Below are positions 11,552 through 21,981 of a stretch of DNA of 29,412 bases, one piece after another; position 1 is the first letter of the stretch; each line of letters opens with the position of its first letter. This DNA comes from Nephromyces sp. MM_2019 (Eukaryota; Apicomplexa; Aconoidasida; Nephromycida). Below the pieces are notes generated by a model. The model was not told where the DNA came from, did no database searches, and worked only from the letters and a program-made list of their open reading frames with translations. The stretch spans positions 1 through 29,412 of the forward strand of contig JADHZB010000081.1 of NCBI GenBank assembly GCA_015657535.1. Reading direction: 5' to 3'. A program made the position numbers and the translations under genes.

Positions 11552-14500
11552 ATGGCGCTAATGCTACGAGCAATTCCGCAGTGCAGGCAAACTGGGGTTT
11601 TCTTAGCGCGTGAGTGTACGCACACCCACTTTCTCTCACCCCAGTTTACGTATAGTGGGCAGCCAATTGCATGTCTAAAAACCGGGGCAACATTTAATCC
11701 AAAAATTTTTCGGGTAAAACCCTCTGATTTACGCAGTAATCTTCGTGTGTTCCCTACTTCACACACCATTGGCCGCTATGCTTCGAGGAAATCAAAGTTT
11801 AGTCGGCTAATGAAGCAGTTGCAGGCTCGCTACAGCAGTCCAGAGGAAAGGGATGATTCTGTAATGGATGCTCTGGATGCTCCATGTGCGCCTTCAGAGG
11901 AAAGAGAGTTGTTGATTAGCTCGGTGGGAATTTAGGTGGCCTTTTTTATTATCTGTGTGTTCCTGTGGGGGTGGAGCTGTAGTTTGTGTGTGTGTGGGGG
12001 TGGAGATATGGTTTGTGTGTGTGTTGGTGTGATTACATGTGTGCATATTTTGTGATTGCATGATTGTGTGTGTTTGAAATTATATTATGTGTGTATGTTT
12101 GTGATTACATGAGTGTGCGTCTTTTTATTGCTTGTGTGTGTTTGTGATTACATCTGTGTGTATGAGTTCTTCCGATCACATCTTTGTTTGTGTTATTACA
12201 TCTCCTTGTGAGTAACCCCCTGATTACCCATCTTCTCGTGTGTATCCGCCTAGTTACCTCTCTCATTCTGTTTGTCCCTTTCTTTGAGGCTCTACTTGAT
12301 TAGATATGCCCAAGTTAGCTCATGCAAGTGATGCGGATATCACATCAATCAGCTGCTTCCCATGAACTCCCATCGTCTGTGCGTGTGTGTGTGTGTGTGA
12401 GTACGATACTTTCCCTTGTGTATGCTGTCAACTTTGTTCCATTACTTTCTAGCAAGGAGGCTCTACAGTGGCTTTGCCTTTGCATACCCCAAAAATAGCA
12501 GAAGATATATCAACTTTAACTGATTCTTCTTCACACACACATGATGATGTGTGTCGAGCTATCGCAGAGGCTACTAGGAGCTCCAATCTTTCTGCTGTTT
12601 CCTTCTACGCTATACGTGCACTCCATCAGCTACGTGTAGATGCTGCATTAGTTACTAAACAGAAGAATAGAATGCACAAGAATCTATGGCTTTATCTCAA
12701 ATCGAGGAGTTGGAAGAGATGGGAAGAAGCATGCCATCGATTTCGGTAGGTTTAGATGAGGTCGGTTGTAGTCCCTTTGGTGTAGGATTGTGTGTGTGTG
12801 CGTGTTTTCATGATAATTTTATTGGTGGATTTGTGTTTGGGGCTTTTTGGTGTGCTGGTATGTGTTTTAAAGTGTTGCTAAGAAGCTATGAACGTGTGTG
12901 TGTTTCGTAGCGGACGAAGGATTAGATAAGATGGTGACGATTTATTGCACACTTTAGCAGCATTCAAGAAGCGTTTTTGATGCTTTATACTAGCAAAAGC
13001 TTCTGCTTGGCACACACTCTGAAGATACTTTTTATTCAAGGTCTACAGAGTGTATATAGCGTTAATTGAGCGCTTATATGGCTCTCGTCTGAATGGCCAA
13101 ACACAAATGACAGTATCTTTTCATTACGCACATACACACACATCATATGCGTGCTTTTATCGCACAGAAACCCACAGAATATATGTTGTCTTTATCGCAC
13201 GCACACGCGTCATATACACTTTTCACGTAACACACAGGCGTAGTCTATGTGCTCTTCATCACACTCACACGCATCATATACGCGATTTTCGTCACACACG
13301 TGATCTACGCACTTTTTGTCACACACACACTCCTTTTTTATCGTCGAAATTTGCTTGATCTTAGAGACTCTAAATTATACCCTGATGAGGTTTCCTTGAC
13401 GCTGATGCTTCATGGAGCGATTCTATCGCAGAGAAACGAAGATGAAGAAGTAAAATCTTCAGGCTTACACTAGTGACTAGTTTTGCATTAAGTTGTGTGT
13501 GTGTGCGATTTGCGATTCTTCTGCAACTACCCTCATATCCCTGATTCAGCTACGCAATCTCTATGATGTGTGTTGCAATTTGGGATTGTTCTGCAATAAC
13601 CCTTGTATGCCTACTTCAGCTGCATAATCGCTATGATGTGTGTGTATGCGTGTTTAATTTTGCCTGGAGATAGGTTTACGCCGGTTTTCTGTTCACAAGT
13701 TCAAGCATGACTGTGTGTGCGTGTGTAGATCTGCTGGTGATGTAAATACCCGTCATTTCTTGGGATAATTTGATAAAATGTTTCTTTAACTTTCCGCTGT
13801 TTCGCTAGGCCTGGCAGATCTTTGAAGTTATGAAGGAGAAAAGGGTTCACCCTACTCTGCTAAGATTCAACGAGGTTATGTCATTGAGGATACGCGTGTG
13901 TATGATTAGCTTCATCATAAACCCATACACAGCAATCTATCTCTTTTCGTCTTTTCAAACAACCTCTATTTTCAGCACTGAATTTTGCTGTGTTGAGCTT
14001 CACTGTTTGTTAGCGTAAAAGAGCGATGATGCTCAGGCTTCTAGTGATGCGTATTAGGGTGGTGGTACATATACACCCCCCATGGAGGCTTCTAGTGAAA
14101 CATGCTCAAGGGATGTACATACACCCAGCGATGATGTGAAGAAACGATTTTTTCATTCCTTTCTAAACATACAATATTTTTCGTGTACTTACACCCCTTG
14201 AAGCGTCTTAAATCTTTTTTTTTAACTTTTTTACGCACGCAAGAGAAAAATCTCAAATTTTATGCATCTTCTGTCCTAAAATCTCCCTAAATTGCGGAAC
14301 TTCTCTGCACACACACATATTACTACCTCTCTTAATTAACAGGGGCTCCTTAAAGCTTACTTCTCTTTAGCTTCCAGTGATGCTGCTCCTACTGAGCGTA
14401 TTTGGCGAAAGGTTTTGAGGCAGAGTTGGCTGGTGGCTGCTCTGGTGAAGAAACGACGAGAGCACTACATTGAAAGGCTGAACTTTGCGCTTTTGTTGAA

Positions 14501-17066
14501 GGTGTGTATGTGAGCTGCTTTTATTATGCTCTCATAGACTTTCTTGAAAGTGTAATGTGTATCATTTCGAAGGAATGCCATGTTTGTTCACGTTTGATGG
14601 TGTGTGAGTGGGTTGTTTGGCTTTGAGGCTTGCATGCTATATTCTTGTGTGTGTGGGTTGTGTTTATCTATCTGTGTGCGTGTGTTTTTTTATGCTTGTG
14701 TACATTTTTGGGTGTTTTTTTTTGTGTGTTTACGTGCTTGTGTGTATATGTACGTCCACGTCTGCTTGTGCGTCTGCTTGTGCGTCTGCTTGTGCGTCTG
14801 GTGTATGTTTGTGTGTCTTTATCTTTGCATATTTATGTACGCCTGCACATACCTTTGTGTGTAAGATTTTTAAAGCAATCAGCTTGTAGTTGATAGGCAA
14901 GACAACTACTTGTGTGTGTTATCAGTGTATGTTGTATGTCTTTGTTATTTTGCATGCAATGTATATATTCAGTTGCTTAATGTGTGCCTTGAGGAAAATT
15001 GGTCTACAGTATATATGTTAGCATCGTATGTTTCTAACGTTATTAGGGTTTTCAAGCTGATCAGCTGTTGGATACTCACAGCCTGGAGGCTTTGTGGTTT
15101 GAAGGAACGGGTGATCCTCTTCTTCCTCATGCTAAAGGTGGGAAGAATTCTGTAGAAACTTAAAGAAAATGGCGAAATTGATTATTTTTTCATTAATAAT
15201 AGGAAAAGTAGAAGAAAATGGAAGAGGAGAAAATGCAGAAACTTAATAAAAAGAAGAAGAGGAGAAAGAAGAGGAAAAATAAAAGAGGAGAAAGTAAGAA
15301 AAGGTGGAAGAACAAACAGAGGAAATTTTGAGAAGCAAAAAAGCTTGAAAGATTGAGGAAACGAAGGAAATTTCATACCAAAAAGCTAATAAATTGGCGA
15401 TTAAACAAAGTATCAAGAGAGGTAGATGAAAAAGCTAAATCGCTAATACGTTTACCATCGTACACACACATTTAATCTGTTGTTTGCTGCCCACCTCTGG
15501 AGCTTTTTTGGCTGGCTACTGTGTTGTGTTTGTCGTGCTGATATGCTCACTGTATATGATGCAGCTGCTTTTGCACACAATTGAGTTTCCTGAAGATGAA
15601 GTTTCTAAGCAAGAAAGAAGGGTGTAAAGTATCGTTTTATCTAGTAAAATGTGTGAAATTTTTGAGATTCAGCGTTTGAGGTGTATCTAAACCCACGTCT
15701 CTTGTTAGTATATGAAAATTCCACCTTTTCTTGCGTAATCCGGTGTGCTTGTGTGGGAAGGATTTCGGATATGGTTGCTCTGTGTGTGTATGTGAAGACT
15801 TGCCGATAGCATAGTGTATAGTTGGATGCAGGCTGTTAGTTTTGCTCTGTATGTCTGTGAAGAGTTTCTGATATTTTGCTCTGTGCATGGTTAATGACTG
15901 TCTGATAGTATACGGTATATGTGGATGCAAGCTTTCTGATAGTTTTTCCTGCGTGTGAATGACGACTTTCTCCCTGTATACTCTTTTGTTTCAAATTCTG
16001 CATTATCTTGGCTTTTTGCCATGTAGATTGCCTCCAGGAAGTAAGAGTAATATGTTGAGTTACCGTATGTGCTACCTTGCTCATAGCTGCACACACTACC
16101 TCCACTAATGTCTTCAATACTGCTCAAGGTGGAAGTAAAAGCTCGCTTCCTGTGGTTCCTACAAAGCTTCTGGAGGAGCTCTCTAATTACGCCAAAGGCA
16201 AACCTCACATCGAGTTCGAAGAAGCAGAAAAGTTTGATGAAAGAGATGAAAAGGATGAAATGTCTGAAGCTAAAAAGCGTTTAAATCCTTATATTCCCTC
16301 ATATCCTATAACGAAGTCCTCTTTTTTGCCTAGTCGAGAGAATTTCAAAAATGACACCGAAGCTCTTTTTTCAGGAGGAAAGAAGCATCCTTTCTTATGC
16401 TATGAAGAGGGCGCTCATCCGTCTGATGCGCACACATTTACTCACAGAGGTAGCGAGACTCACCCCTCTAAAACACACACATTCGCGCACAGAAACGGTG
16501 AAACTTACCCCTCCAACGCACACACATTCACGCACAGAAACAGCATAAGTAGCGGAACTGACCCCTCTCACCTGCGCACACCATTCTCCAGAAGCTCCAC
16601 TCGCAACGAAGATGTCGGTCTTGCAAACGACTCTCTAAACTCATCGATTGAAGACTTAGGATTACTGGAAGACAAAGGGTATTCTCTCAAAGCTGAGTCT
16701 TCATCTCTGAAATCATCTGAACTTCGCCATCAAAGCGGAGTTGATTCCCTCCATCTTTCTACTGTTAAAACTCCCCGGAAAACTACTAGCACACCAGCAT
16801 CGTCTGATGAGGTGTCGGACATGCTTCCTCCATCCTCAGCGAACCGCAATTATCCCTCTTATGGCAATCAAAATGGAAGCAGCGCTAGCAAAAGAGGCTG
16901 GGAGAGTAAGGAGAGGGCTTCTTATGTGCGAAAATTTGCGTTCGATCATGTCAATCCTGTTGTAAGGATTAGGAGAGGAAAGCTCGTGCGATATGTTGAC
17001 GGAGAGAAAAGAAAGCTTGTTGAGAGAAGAGGCAGCTACCAACAACCCAATCACCTTCTAGAATAA
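11552..17066 (+). CDS. Pentatricopeptide-repeat protein with long basic C-terminal extension, 8 exons
   Basis: Proposed exons are 11552-11923, 12453-12745, 12961-13049, 13367-13449, 13809-13874, 14343-14501, 15047-15137 and 16087-17066 (TAA). They sum to 2133 nt (710 aa) and all phases agree. The start MALMLRAIPQCRQ looks like an organelle-targeting presequence. PPR helices are clearest at residues 257-310: YPDEVSLTLMLHGAILSQ, then AWQIFEVMKEKRVHPT, then FNEGLLKAYF, the last split by an intron between FNE and GLLKAYF. PPR proteins bind organellar RNA; that role here is inference. The last exon encodes about 326 residues of acidic, Ser-rich and finally basic sequence (RIRRGKLVRYVDGEKRK near the end), with a 15-residue repeat in three copies. 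The 12958-12961 acceptor is a tandem TAGCAG, so two isoforms differing by one residue are possible. An in-frame upstream exon (11371-11490) could extend the N-terminus. Confidence 0.8.
12000..12205. repeat. Degenerate TTTGTGATTACATGTGTGT repeat in PPR intron 1
   Basis: Units of about 25-35 bases with GTGATTACAT or near copies at about 12026, 12050, 12100, 12145 and 12190. Confidence 0.6.
13110..13335. repeat. Degenerate CA-rich repeat in PPR intron 3
   Basis: Recurring units of the form TTTATCGCACACACACGCAT followed by CATATA. Unlike the GT-rich introns before and after, the sense strand here is CA-rich. Confidence 0.6.
14761..14800. repeat. 12-bp tandem repeat, three exact copies
   Basis: TCTGCTTGTGCG occurs three times in perfect tandem (14761-14796) plus four bases. 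It lies inside the PPR intron before exon 7, within a GT-rich stretch open in several frames. Confidence 0.9.
15185..15370. repeat. Polypurine tract in PPR intron
   Basis: GAAGAAGAGGAGAAAG-type sequence on the sense strand, in the last PPR intron. Confidence 0.7.
16416..16550 (+). repeat. 45-bp (15-residue) in-frame coding repeat, three copies
   Basis: Three consecutive units in the last PPR exon encode HPSDAHTFTHRGSET, HPSKTHTFAHRNGET and YPSNAHTFTHRNSIS (residues about 495-539). The core is coded largely by ACACAC-type triplets. The period is exact at 45 bases. Confidence 0.9.
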
Positions 17067-17549
17067 CTGGGCAAAGACTACTCAATGCGCTTGAGGTGCC
17101 ATGGTTTCATATACTCTTTCCGAAATACCTACAAAATTTCGCAGATGATTACTTACCAAAGTCATTTTTATAACCAGTACTTGCTATTCACCCACACAAA
17201 CGCAGCACTTCGAGCATACGGATTTATGACCAGAAACTGGTACCAAATTTAGAATTCAGAGTATGCACTCACTTGATCGCATGATAACTTAAGCGAAAGG
17301 GTTCAGCACACGCAGTGCTACACTTGTGTAACTTCAGATTTGCTTGCTTTAACACTTAGAAATACCCGAAAATGAACTTTTTTTGGAATACAAAGGTGAC
17401 TTTAAATTTAAAGTGGTGCTAGCTGTCTTCAGTCTAAAAATAGCTGTGTGTGCAAGGGAATTGTTTTAGAAGTGGCTTTCTTTAGCTGTTTTGACTGCTT
17501 GAAGATGAGGTTGATGTGTGCTGCGATGTTGTGGTAAGTGCTTGAAGAT

Positions 17550-18572
17550 ATGGTTGAATTGTGTTGCCAGTATGCGACAGCGGCATGCGAGTCCGCTGCC
17601 TCAACTCTCGGTGTACCCGGCATTCGCAATACTGAAGGTAAGCATACGAAGAGGATTGGGAGTATAGCCAAGCTTGAGCCCGAAGCAAGGGATAAGACAT
17701 CTTGTTTGCGTGTTCTTGCGTATATGAGATGTATTGTATGGTCAAACTTATGTGTTTGCAAGTGCCCCAATAATTTTTTTCTTATGCCGTTTCATTTACG
17801 CCTACCAATGCATCTCTTTGCTACAACTTTAGGTGATTTTGTGGGAGTTTAACAGTTTCTCGGGTCATTCTTAAGTATATTCTGCGCTTTTCTGTTGAGT
17901 TTTTGCTTTTGCGTGTGCTCGTTTTTGAAAGTCTCTTCTACACTTATTGTGTGTTGTGTGTGACTCTTGATTAGCACACATCCCACAATGTCGAATACAT
18001 ACCTTTTGCTCCTATTTTTTGGGCTTCTCCTCTACTAGCACACGCCTGCTCTGAAGTGGAGCCTCGGGTACTTTTGCTTGCGCTGCTACAATATACCATG
18101 TGTGAGTATCTAACTGCTTTCGCAGATGAAATAGAAGTTGCTAGTTTTCCTGCTGCTGCTACCTATTATGAAACAGTATAAACCCTGGAGGGAGGGCAAG
18201 GCTAAGCAAACATATCGATACACAGAATAGTGTGTGTCGGCAAGGCTAAGCGAACATATCGTCACACCAAATAGTGTGTGTTGGCGAGGCTAAGCAAACA
18301 TATCGATACACAGAATATTGTGTGTTTTCTTTCGGCTCCTAACATAGACGGGCGTAATGGCTGATGAAACACATTTTTAACCACATTGTATCGTCTTAAT
18401 GTATGTAGCCTAAACAACCTTGTATACATTATCTTAGCCAAAGATGTGTTCGGATAGAGGGGAACTCATGAGGTTTCTTTAGACCACAGATTTGTAACCT
18501 TTCTTAGAGGAAACTCTGCGAATGAAAGCAGAAAATGACGACTTAATCAGAGGAATCGCGTCCGGATACTAG
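17550..18572 (+). CDS. Small protein, possibly a histone-fold (TAF/CENP-like) subunit, three exons
   Basis: The model is ATG 17550-17637 (donor G|GTAAGC), 18039-18175 (donor ACA|GTATAA) and 18510-18572 (TAG), giving 288 nt and 95 aa with agreeing phases. If the second intron is not used, the frame ends at TAA 18179-18181. The middle exon encodes a long amphipathic helix, EVEPRVLLLALLQYTMCEYL, continuing TAFADEIEVASF. The last exon gives TLRMKAENDDLIRGI. A long helix starting E-P-R-V, then a loop, then a short helix, resembles helices 2 and 3 of histone-fold proteins such as TAF9, TAF10 or CENP-X. The residue-level match is weak. The first exon (MVELCCQYATAACESAASTL) is unplaced. Function is unproven. 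Confidence 0.35.
18196..18327. repeat. 44-bp tandem repeat, three copies
   Basis: Copies are 18196-18239, 18240-18283 and 18284-18327. Each starts GCAAGGCTAAGC or a near copy and ends TGTGTGT. Copies 1 and 3 are more alike than either is to copy 2. The array lies between the second and third exons of the histone-fold candidate. Confidence 0.9.
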
Positions 18573-18620
18573 TACCTAGTTCTACATATTTGTGGTAACA
18601 ACCTAGTTTGAGCCGTTGCC

Positions 18621-19350
18621 ATGAAAGTCGTGTACTCTACCTCTGTTTTGTGCTTTCTCTACTATCTCGTAAGGATGAAACATCCATCTCCCTGGCTGCA
18701 TCTGCACATCACGGCATTGATGGAAATCACCACAGAACATGTGTGTGCCTGCTCGGTTACTTTTTACTCTCTAGATAATCATCAAGACGGAGTTGAACAA
18801 GCGTTGCAGTATATTAGTACCGATTTTTTGAGCGTACTATGCTCGTGACACTGATAGAGTAAGAGGGTAGAGAGTCAGCTTAGCACAATGTTAGTATCGA
18901 TTTGTTAAGCGCATTGCGCTCACTGTACCAATAGAGTAAGAGGGTGGAGAGTCAGCTTAGCAAAAATTTTGTACTGATTTCACGGAATATGCCACTAAGA
19001 GTACAGTATGCGCGCGTGACGGACTTTTAAGGCCTAGTATATGCAAGGCATCTCCATACTAGAGACGCCATTTTTTGCAGGAAATACCAGCATCACCTTG
19101 GGCGGCCAGGGAGTTGCAGAAAAACAAGAAACCTAACTGGATACTCTCATACTTGCAACAAAAAGCCTATCATCTACATGTGCGCGCGTTTAAAAGGCAA
19201 AATTGCGCTCTCAAGCAGCTTTTTCGCTCCTGGTACCATGAACCTAGAAAATTAACTTTGCCGCCACAGGAGTATAAAGCCACAGCTTTAAAGCTTTATT
19301 TTTGCTTTAAATCTCCTGGGTGTGTATGTAGTACATGGAAATCTACTTAG
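18621..19350 (+). CDS. Hypothetical short basic protein with hydrophobic N-terminus, two exons
   Basis: ATG at 18621 gives MKVVYSTSVLCFLYYL, a signal- or anchor-like segment ending at CTC|GTAAGG (18668). A strong acceptor (TTTTTTGCAG, ending 19080) opens a phase-0 exon, 19081-19350 (TAG). That exon begins EIPASPWAARELQKNKKP and continues as a basic, helix-prone stretch (HVRAFKRQNCALKQLFRSW). The intron (18669-19080) contains the 77-base direct repeat. The long second exon is the better-supported half; linking it to this first exon rests only on phase. The C-terminal 30 residues are Cys/Phe-rich and may be intron read-through after a GG|GTGTGT donor near 19319. No family is recognised. Confidence 0.35.
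18814..18985. repeat. 77-bp direct repeat, two copies plus a fragment
   Basis: Copy 1 is 18814-18890 and copy 2 is 18891-18967, sharing ATAGAGTAAGAGGGT and GAGAGTCAGCTTAGCA. A third partial start (TTTGTACTGATTT) follows. Confidence 0.85.
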
Positions 19351-20269
19351 ATGATGTTCACGATAGACTGGAAAAAAAATATTCAGTACAGGAGACGATA
19401 CAAACATACTAATTCTAGTAGAGACGCTAGAGCATACATCTTTGGACTGGTTTTTTTTGCCATCAATTTTTAAAGGCTCCATAGAGAGGTGGGTGGAATG
19501 AATTACACAGAGAAAACACGCATCATCGTGAGGTTGGCAGGTATATGATAAACAAAAAAAACTGCACTCATCAAAGTAGCCTTGTCGCATAACTGCCTTT
19601 TCATTGAAACATCAGTTTGTGAACACAAGTGTAGAGTCGCAATGCTAGGAACAAGCTGCATTCTCACATTTGCTAGTTTGCTCGCAATGAACTGTGGAGC
19701 AAATGCGTTGAGAAAAAAATAAAACTAAGCTACTCTGAAAGAGTGAGCCTTGTGTATTGTCAGCGAAATCTATTGGCTGTTTGATGGAAAAATTTGTCAA
19801 TTAATCTAGTTTTGTGGGGTGGTGCACCAGGGATGACTGAAACGTGTAACCTAGTGAGTGTGTGTCCTTTATTTTCTGTGCATTCCAGCTTTCGTTTGTG
19901 TTTGAATTCCAGCTTATTGGCGTGTGCTTGTCTGCGAATCCAAGCTTTCCTGTTTATGCTTTTCTGTGAATTCCAGCTTTCCTGCGCAAGTTTTTTTGGG
20001 TACTGAAAAGTGTGCATCTGCCTGCCGGCTGATGGGTAATTGTTTGTTAGAACTTAGATAGAACAACCAATACAACGAGTTTCTACGCAGAAAAACTATA
20101 GACTTACAACGCAATGGTGATGGCCTAAAATGTATTCGCGACTTCATGTACGAGAAATGGTACTCATGACCTTTGCATAAAGCATTGAAAGGAGCACAAA
20201 GTTTTGTAGTGATTGGCGGAGTTAAGATGTTTCAATGTCTGCATACCCTTAAACTTGCGACCTACGACA
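19351..20269. other. Spacer without a supported gene
   Basis: Apart from the 19879-19998 repeat, I see only balanced unique sequence. A 100-codon minus-strand frame (19590-19288) runs through the region but overlaps the plus-strand exon ending at 19350. Confidence 0.4.
19879..19998. repeat. Degenerate GAATTCCAGCTTTCCTG repeat
   Basis: Four units of roughly 25-33 bases centred on ATTCCAGCTT or a near copy. Confidence 0.7.
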
Positions 20270-21011
20270 ATGAGAGCACCCATCATTGAAACATACTGCC
20301 GATTCTGTCCAGGATATGCTAAATGCATATTTGAGAATGAAACTCAAGAACAAGTAATGGCCTGTTTTTACCAGAAAGTGGTGTAATTCTCGCTGCGAAT
20401 TCATTATTTCGCTTTACCTCTTAGAGTTATTCTTTTCTGCTCATGGAATTTTTCCTCTGAATTTTTTTAAAGCACCCATATGATCCCTCTTGCTTTTGGC
20501 TGCAAGTAAACGCTCGGCTCAACATGTGTCTGATATGTCTGTGTACGTAAATGCGAGTATATATGCAGATATAAAGCAGTATAGCTCAGCTTTCATCTAT
20601 ATTTTTTTGTAGAAACAGTATTCTCGAATGGTTTAATCCATTTTACTAGAATTTTTATTTGACCCTTTTAGCGGGAATCTTGCTTCAAGGGGCAGGGTAA
20701 GTTTAATTCCACAGTTTGGGATAATACCGCGCCAATCATCAAGCACAGTAAGCAGGTTACACACTAAGTTTTATATGCAATTTTGAGGAAGCTATGGTTT
20801 TGCTACTACGCTTCCCAGTAATCGCAACAGTGTGAAAGGCACCATCCTCCCGGATGAAAACATCATGATGCCAGGATTACATTGTACTAACAAGCTGAGG
20901 CGAACAGTGTATTTGACGGCTTGTACAGATTCTCTTAATGATAGCATGTGTTATTGCTTTTTTATGTGCGGAAATTGGTTAAATAATGGAGGAAACAAGA
21001 TCATATTTTGA
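20270..21011 (+). CDS. Hypothetical Cys-rich small protein from micro-exons (3' end unresolved)
   Basis: ATG at 20270 encodes MRAPIIETYCRFCPGYAKC and continues to a CAA|GTAATG donor at 20353. Compatible exons follow at 20473-20505 (HPYDPSCFWLQ), 20613-20630 (KQYSRM, only 18 bases) and 20672-20696 (RESCFKGQ, donor G|GTAAGT). The last exon is either 20819-20835 (ending VIATV, TGA) or 20875-21011 (LHCTNKLRRTVYLTACTD and on, TGA). Cysteine spacing (C-x2-C-x5-C, then C-F-W-x10-ESC) loosely recalls CHCH/COX6B-type mitochondrial proteins, but no exact twin CX9C is present. Splice sites are reasonable, yet the exons are so short that some could be chance. Introns as short as 41 bases are required. 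Confidence 0.3.
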
Positions 21012-21048
21012 GAGTATGTGCTCTATGGAGTTATAACCAGAAGGTAGT

Positions 21049-21101
21049 CCTTGAGTAGAAAGAGACTCTATTGCATACGAGAGTCTGATATCTACTCAAG
21101 G
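21049..21101. other. Strong stem-loop
   Basis: CCTTGAGTAG pairs with CTACTCAAGG (10 perfect pairs). After a small internal loop, AGACTCT pairs with AGAGTCT around a 10-base loop. The element is 53 bases long and lies in sequence with no assigned exon. It could be a structured RNA or a DNA inverted repeat; nothing here decides which. Confidence 0.8.
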
Positions 21102-21981
21102 CGCATTAACCCTTTTCTTGCCATAACTTACTTACTAGTAAGATAGCACAATACTAAACTACACGTTCTACTATAGAAAATTAAGCTACATTTACATATA
21201 TACCGGGGAGTAACACTTATTACAATCCGCTGAGGGGGGCTATCAGTGCTGTGTGTTGCTGCTCTTCTATATAGCATAGGCTGCAAGCTTCATAGAAATC
21301 ACCCTGCTCCTCATATTTTGTACCAATCATAGCATGCAAGCATGTCATTTGAAGGTTGATTATGAATATTCATACTGTGAAGCAGGAAAGAAGTCTTTCC
21401 TGCAGAGCTTAGCATTAAGCTTTTTTATTTCCCTATTGTAGATATAGAGCACGACACAATATATGCTAAGCGTGATTGGGGGAGTACCTACAAACTTGCA
21501 GGCACTTTGTGTTTCGGGATAAAATACGTATGTGAGGAAGCATGCATAGGGCGCAGGAGTCACTAGCTGATGATTCTTACTCCCGCAAACCACTATACAG
21601 TGGATGTTACATGTTCCCAAAAGTGCTAAATACACATAGCAAAGACGACTATAGCGTATTTTTCAACTTTTTATAGAGGAAATGTTAATCGGAGTAGCTT
21701 AAAAAGTTGCTAGTTTTCCATCTACTAAAGTACCCTTCTACTTCCCTGAGGAAATTTTAGACAAGGAAGGCACTTCCCTATCACAATTGTGAATGGCCAG
21801 CCCTTAAAATTCTTGAAAGAGCCCTTATAACAAGAGTATATTTATAAAAAGCTAGTGCTATAACTTTTGGTTTTGCAGAGTAATCACCTCGAAAATTATG
21901 TTTTCTTTTTGTATATGAAATTCGAATAGGTACTGTCCTTCCTAGAAAAGACAAGAAGCCTTCTAAAGAAAGAGGGACACA
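21102..21981. other. Spacer upstream of the 168-residue gene
   Basis: Balanced unique sequence. Isolated exon-like fragments occur near 21500-21525 (donor C|GTATGT) and 21570-21630, but they cannot be chained. Confidence 0.35.

Noticed and set aside
14604..14893. Three overlapping plus-strand frames of 86-93 codons
   Set aside because: All three are open because GT repeats contain few stops. They lie in a PPR intron and read as Cys/Val runs.
15565..15627. Exon-like stretch LLLHTIEFPEDE ending in TAA
   Set aside because: Its phase does not fit the preceding PPR exon, whereas skipping it to 16087 does.
16077..17066. Stand-alone 329-residue gene starting at TTG
   Set aside because: There is no ATG near the start, and a good acceptor at 16086 joins it in phase to the PPR exons. 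It is a terminal exon.
19288..19590. 100-codon minus-strand frame with ATG
   Set aside because: No family signal, and it overlaps the plus-strand exon with the strong acceptor. It is kept only as an alternative.
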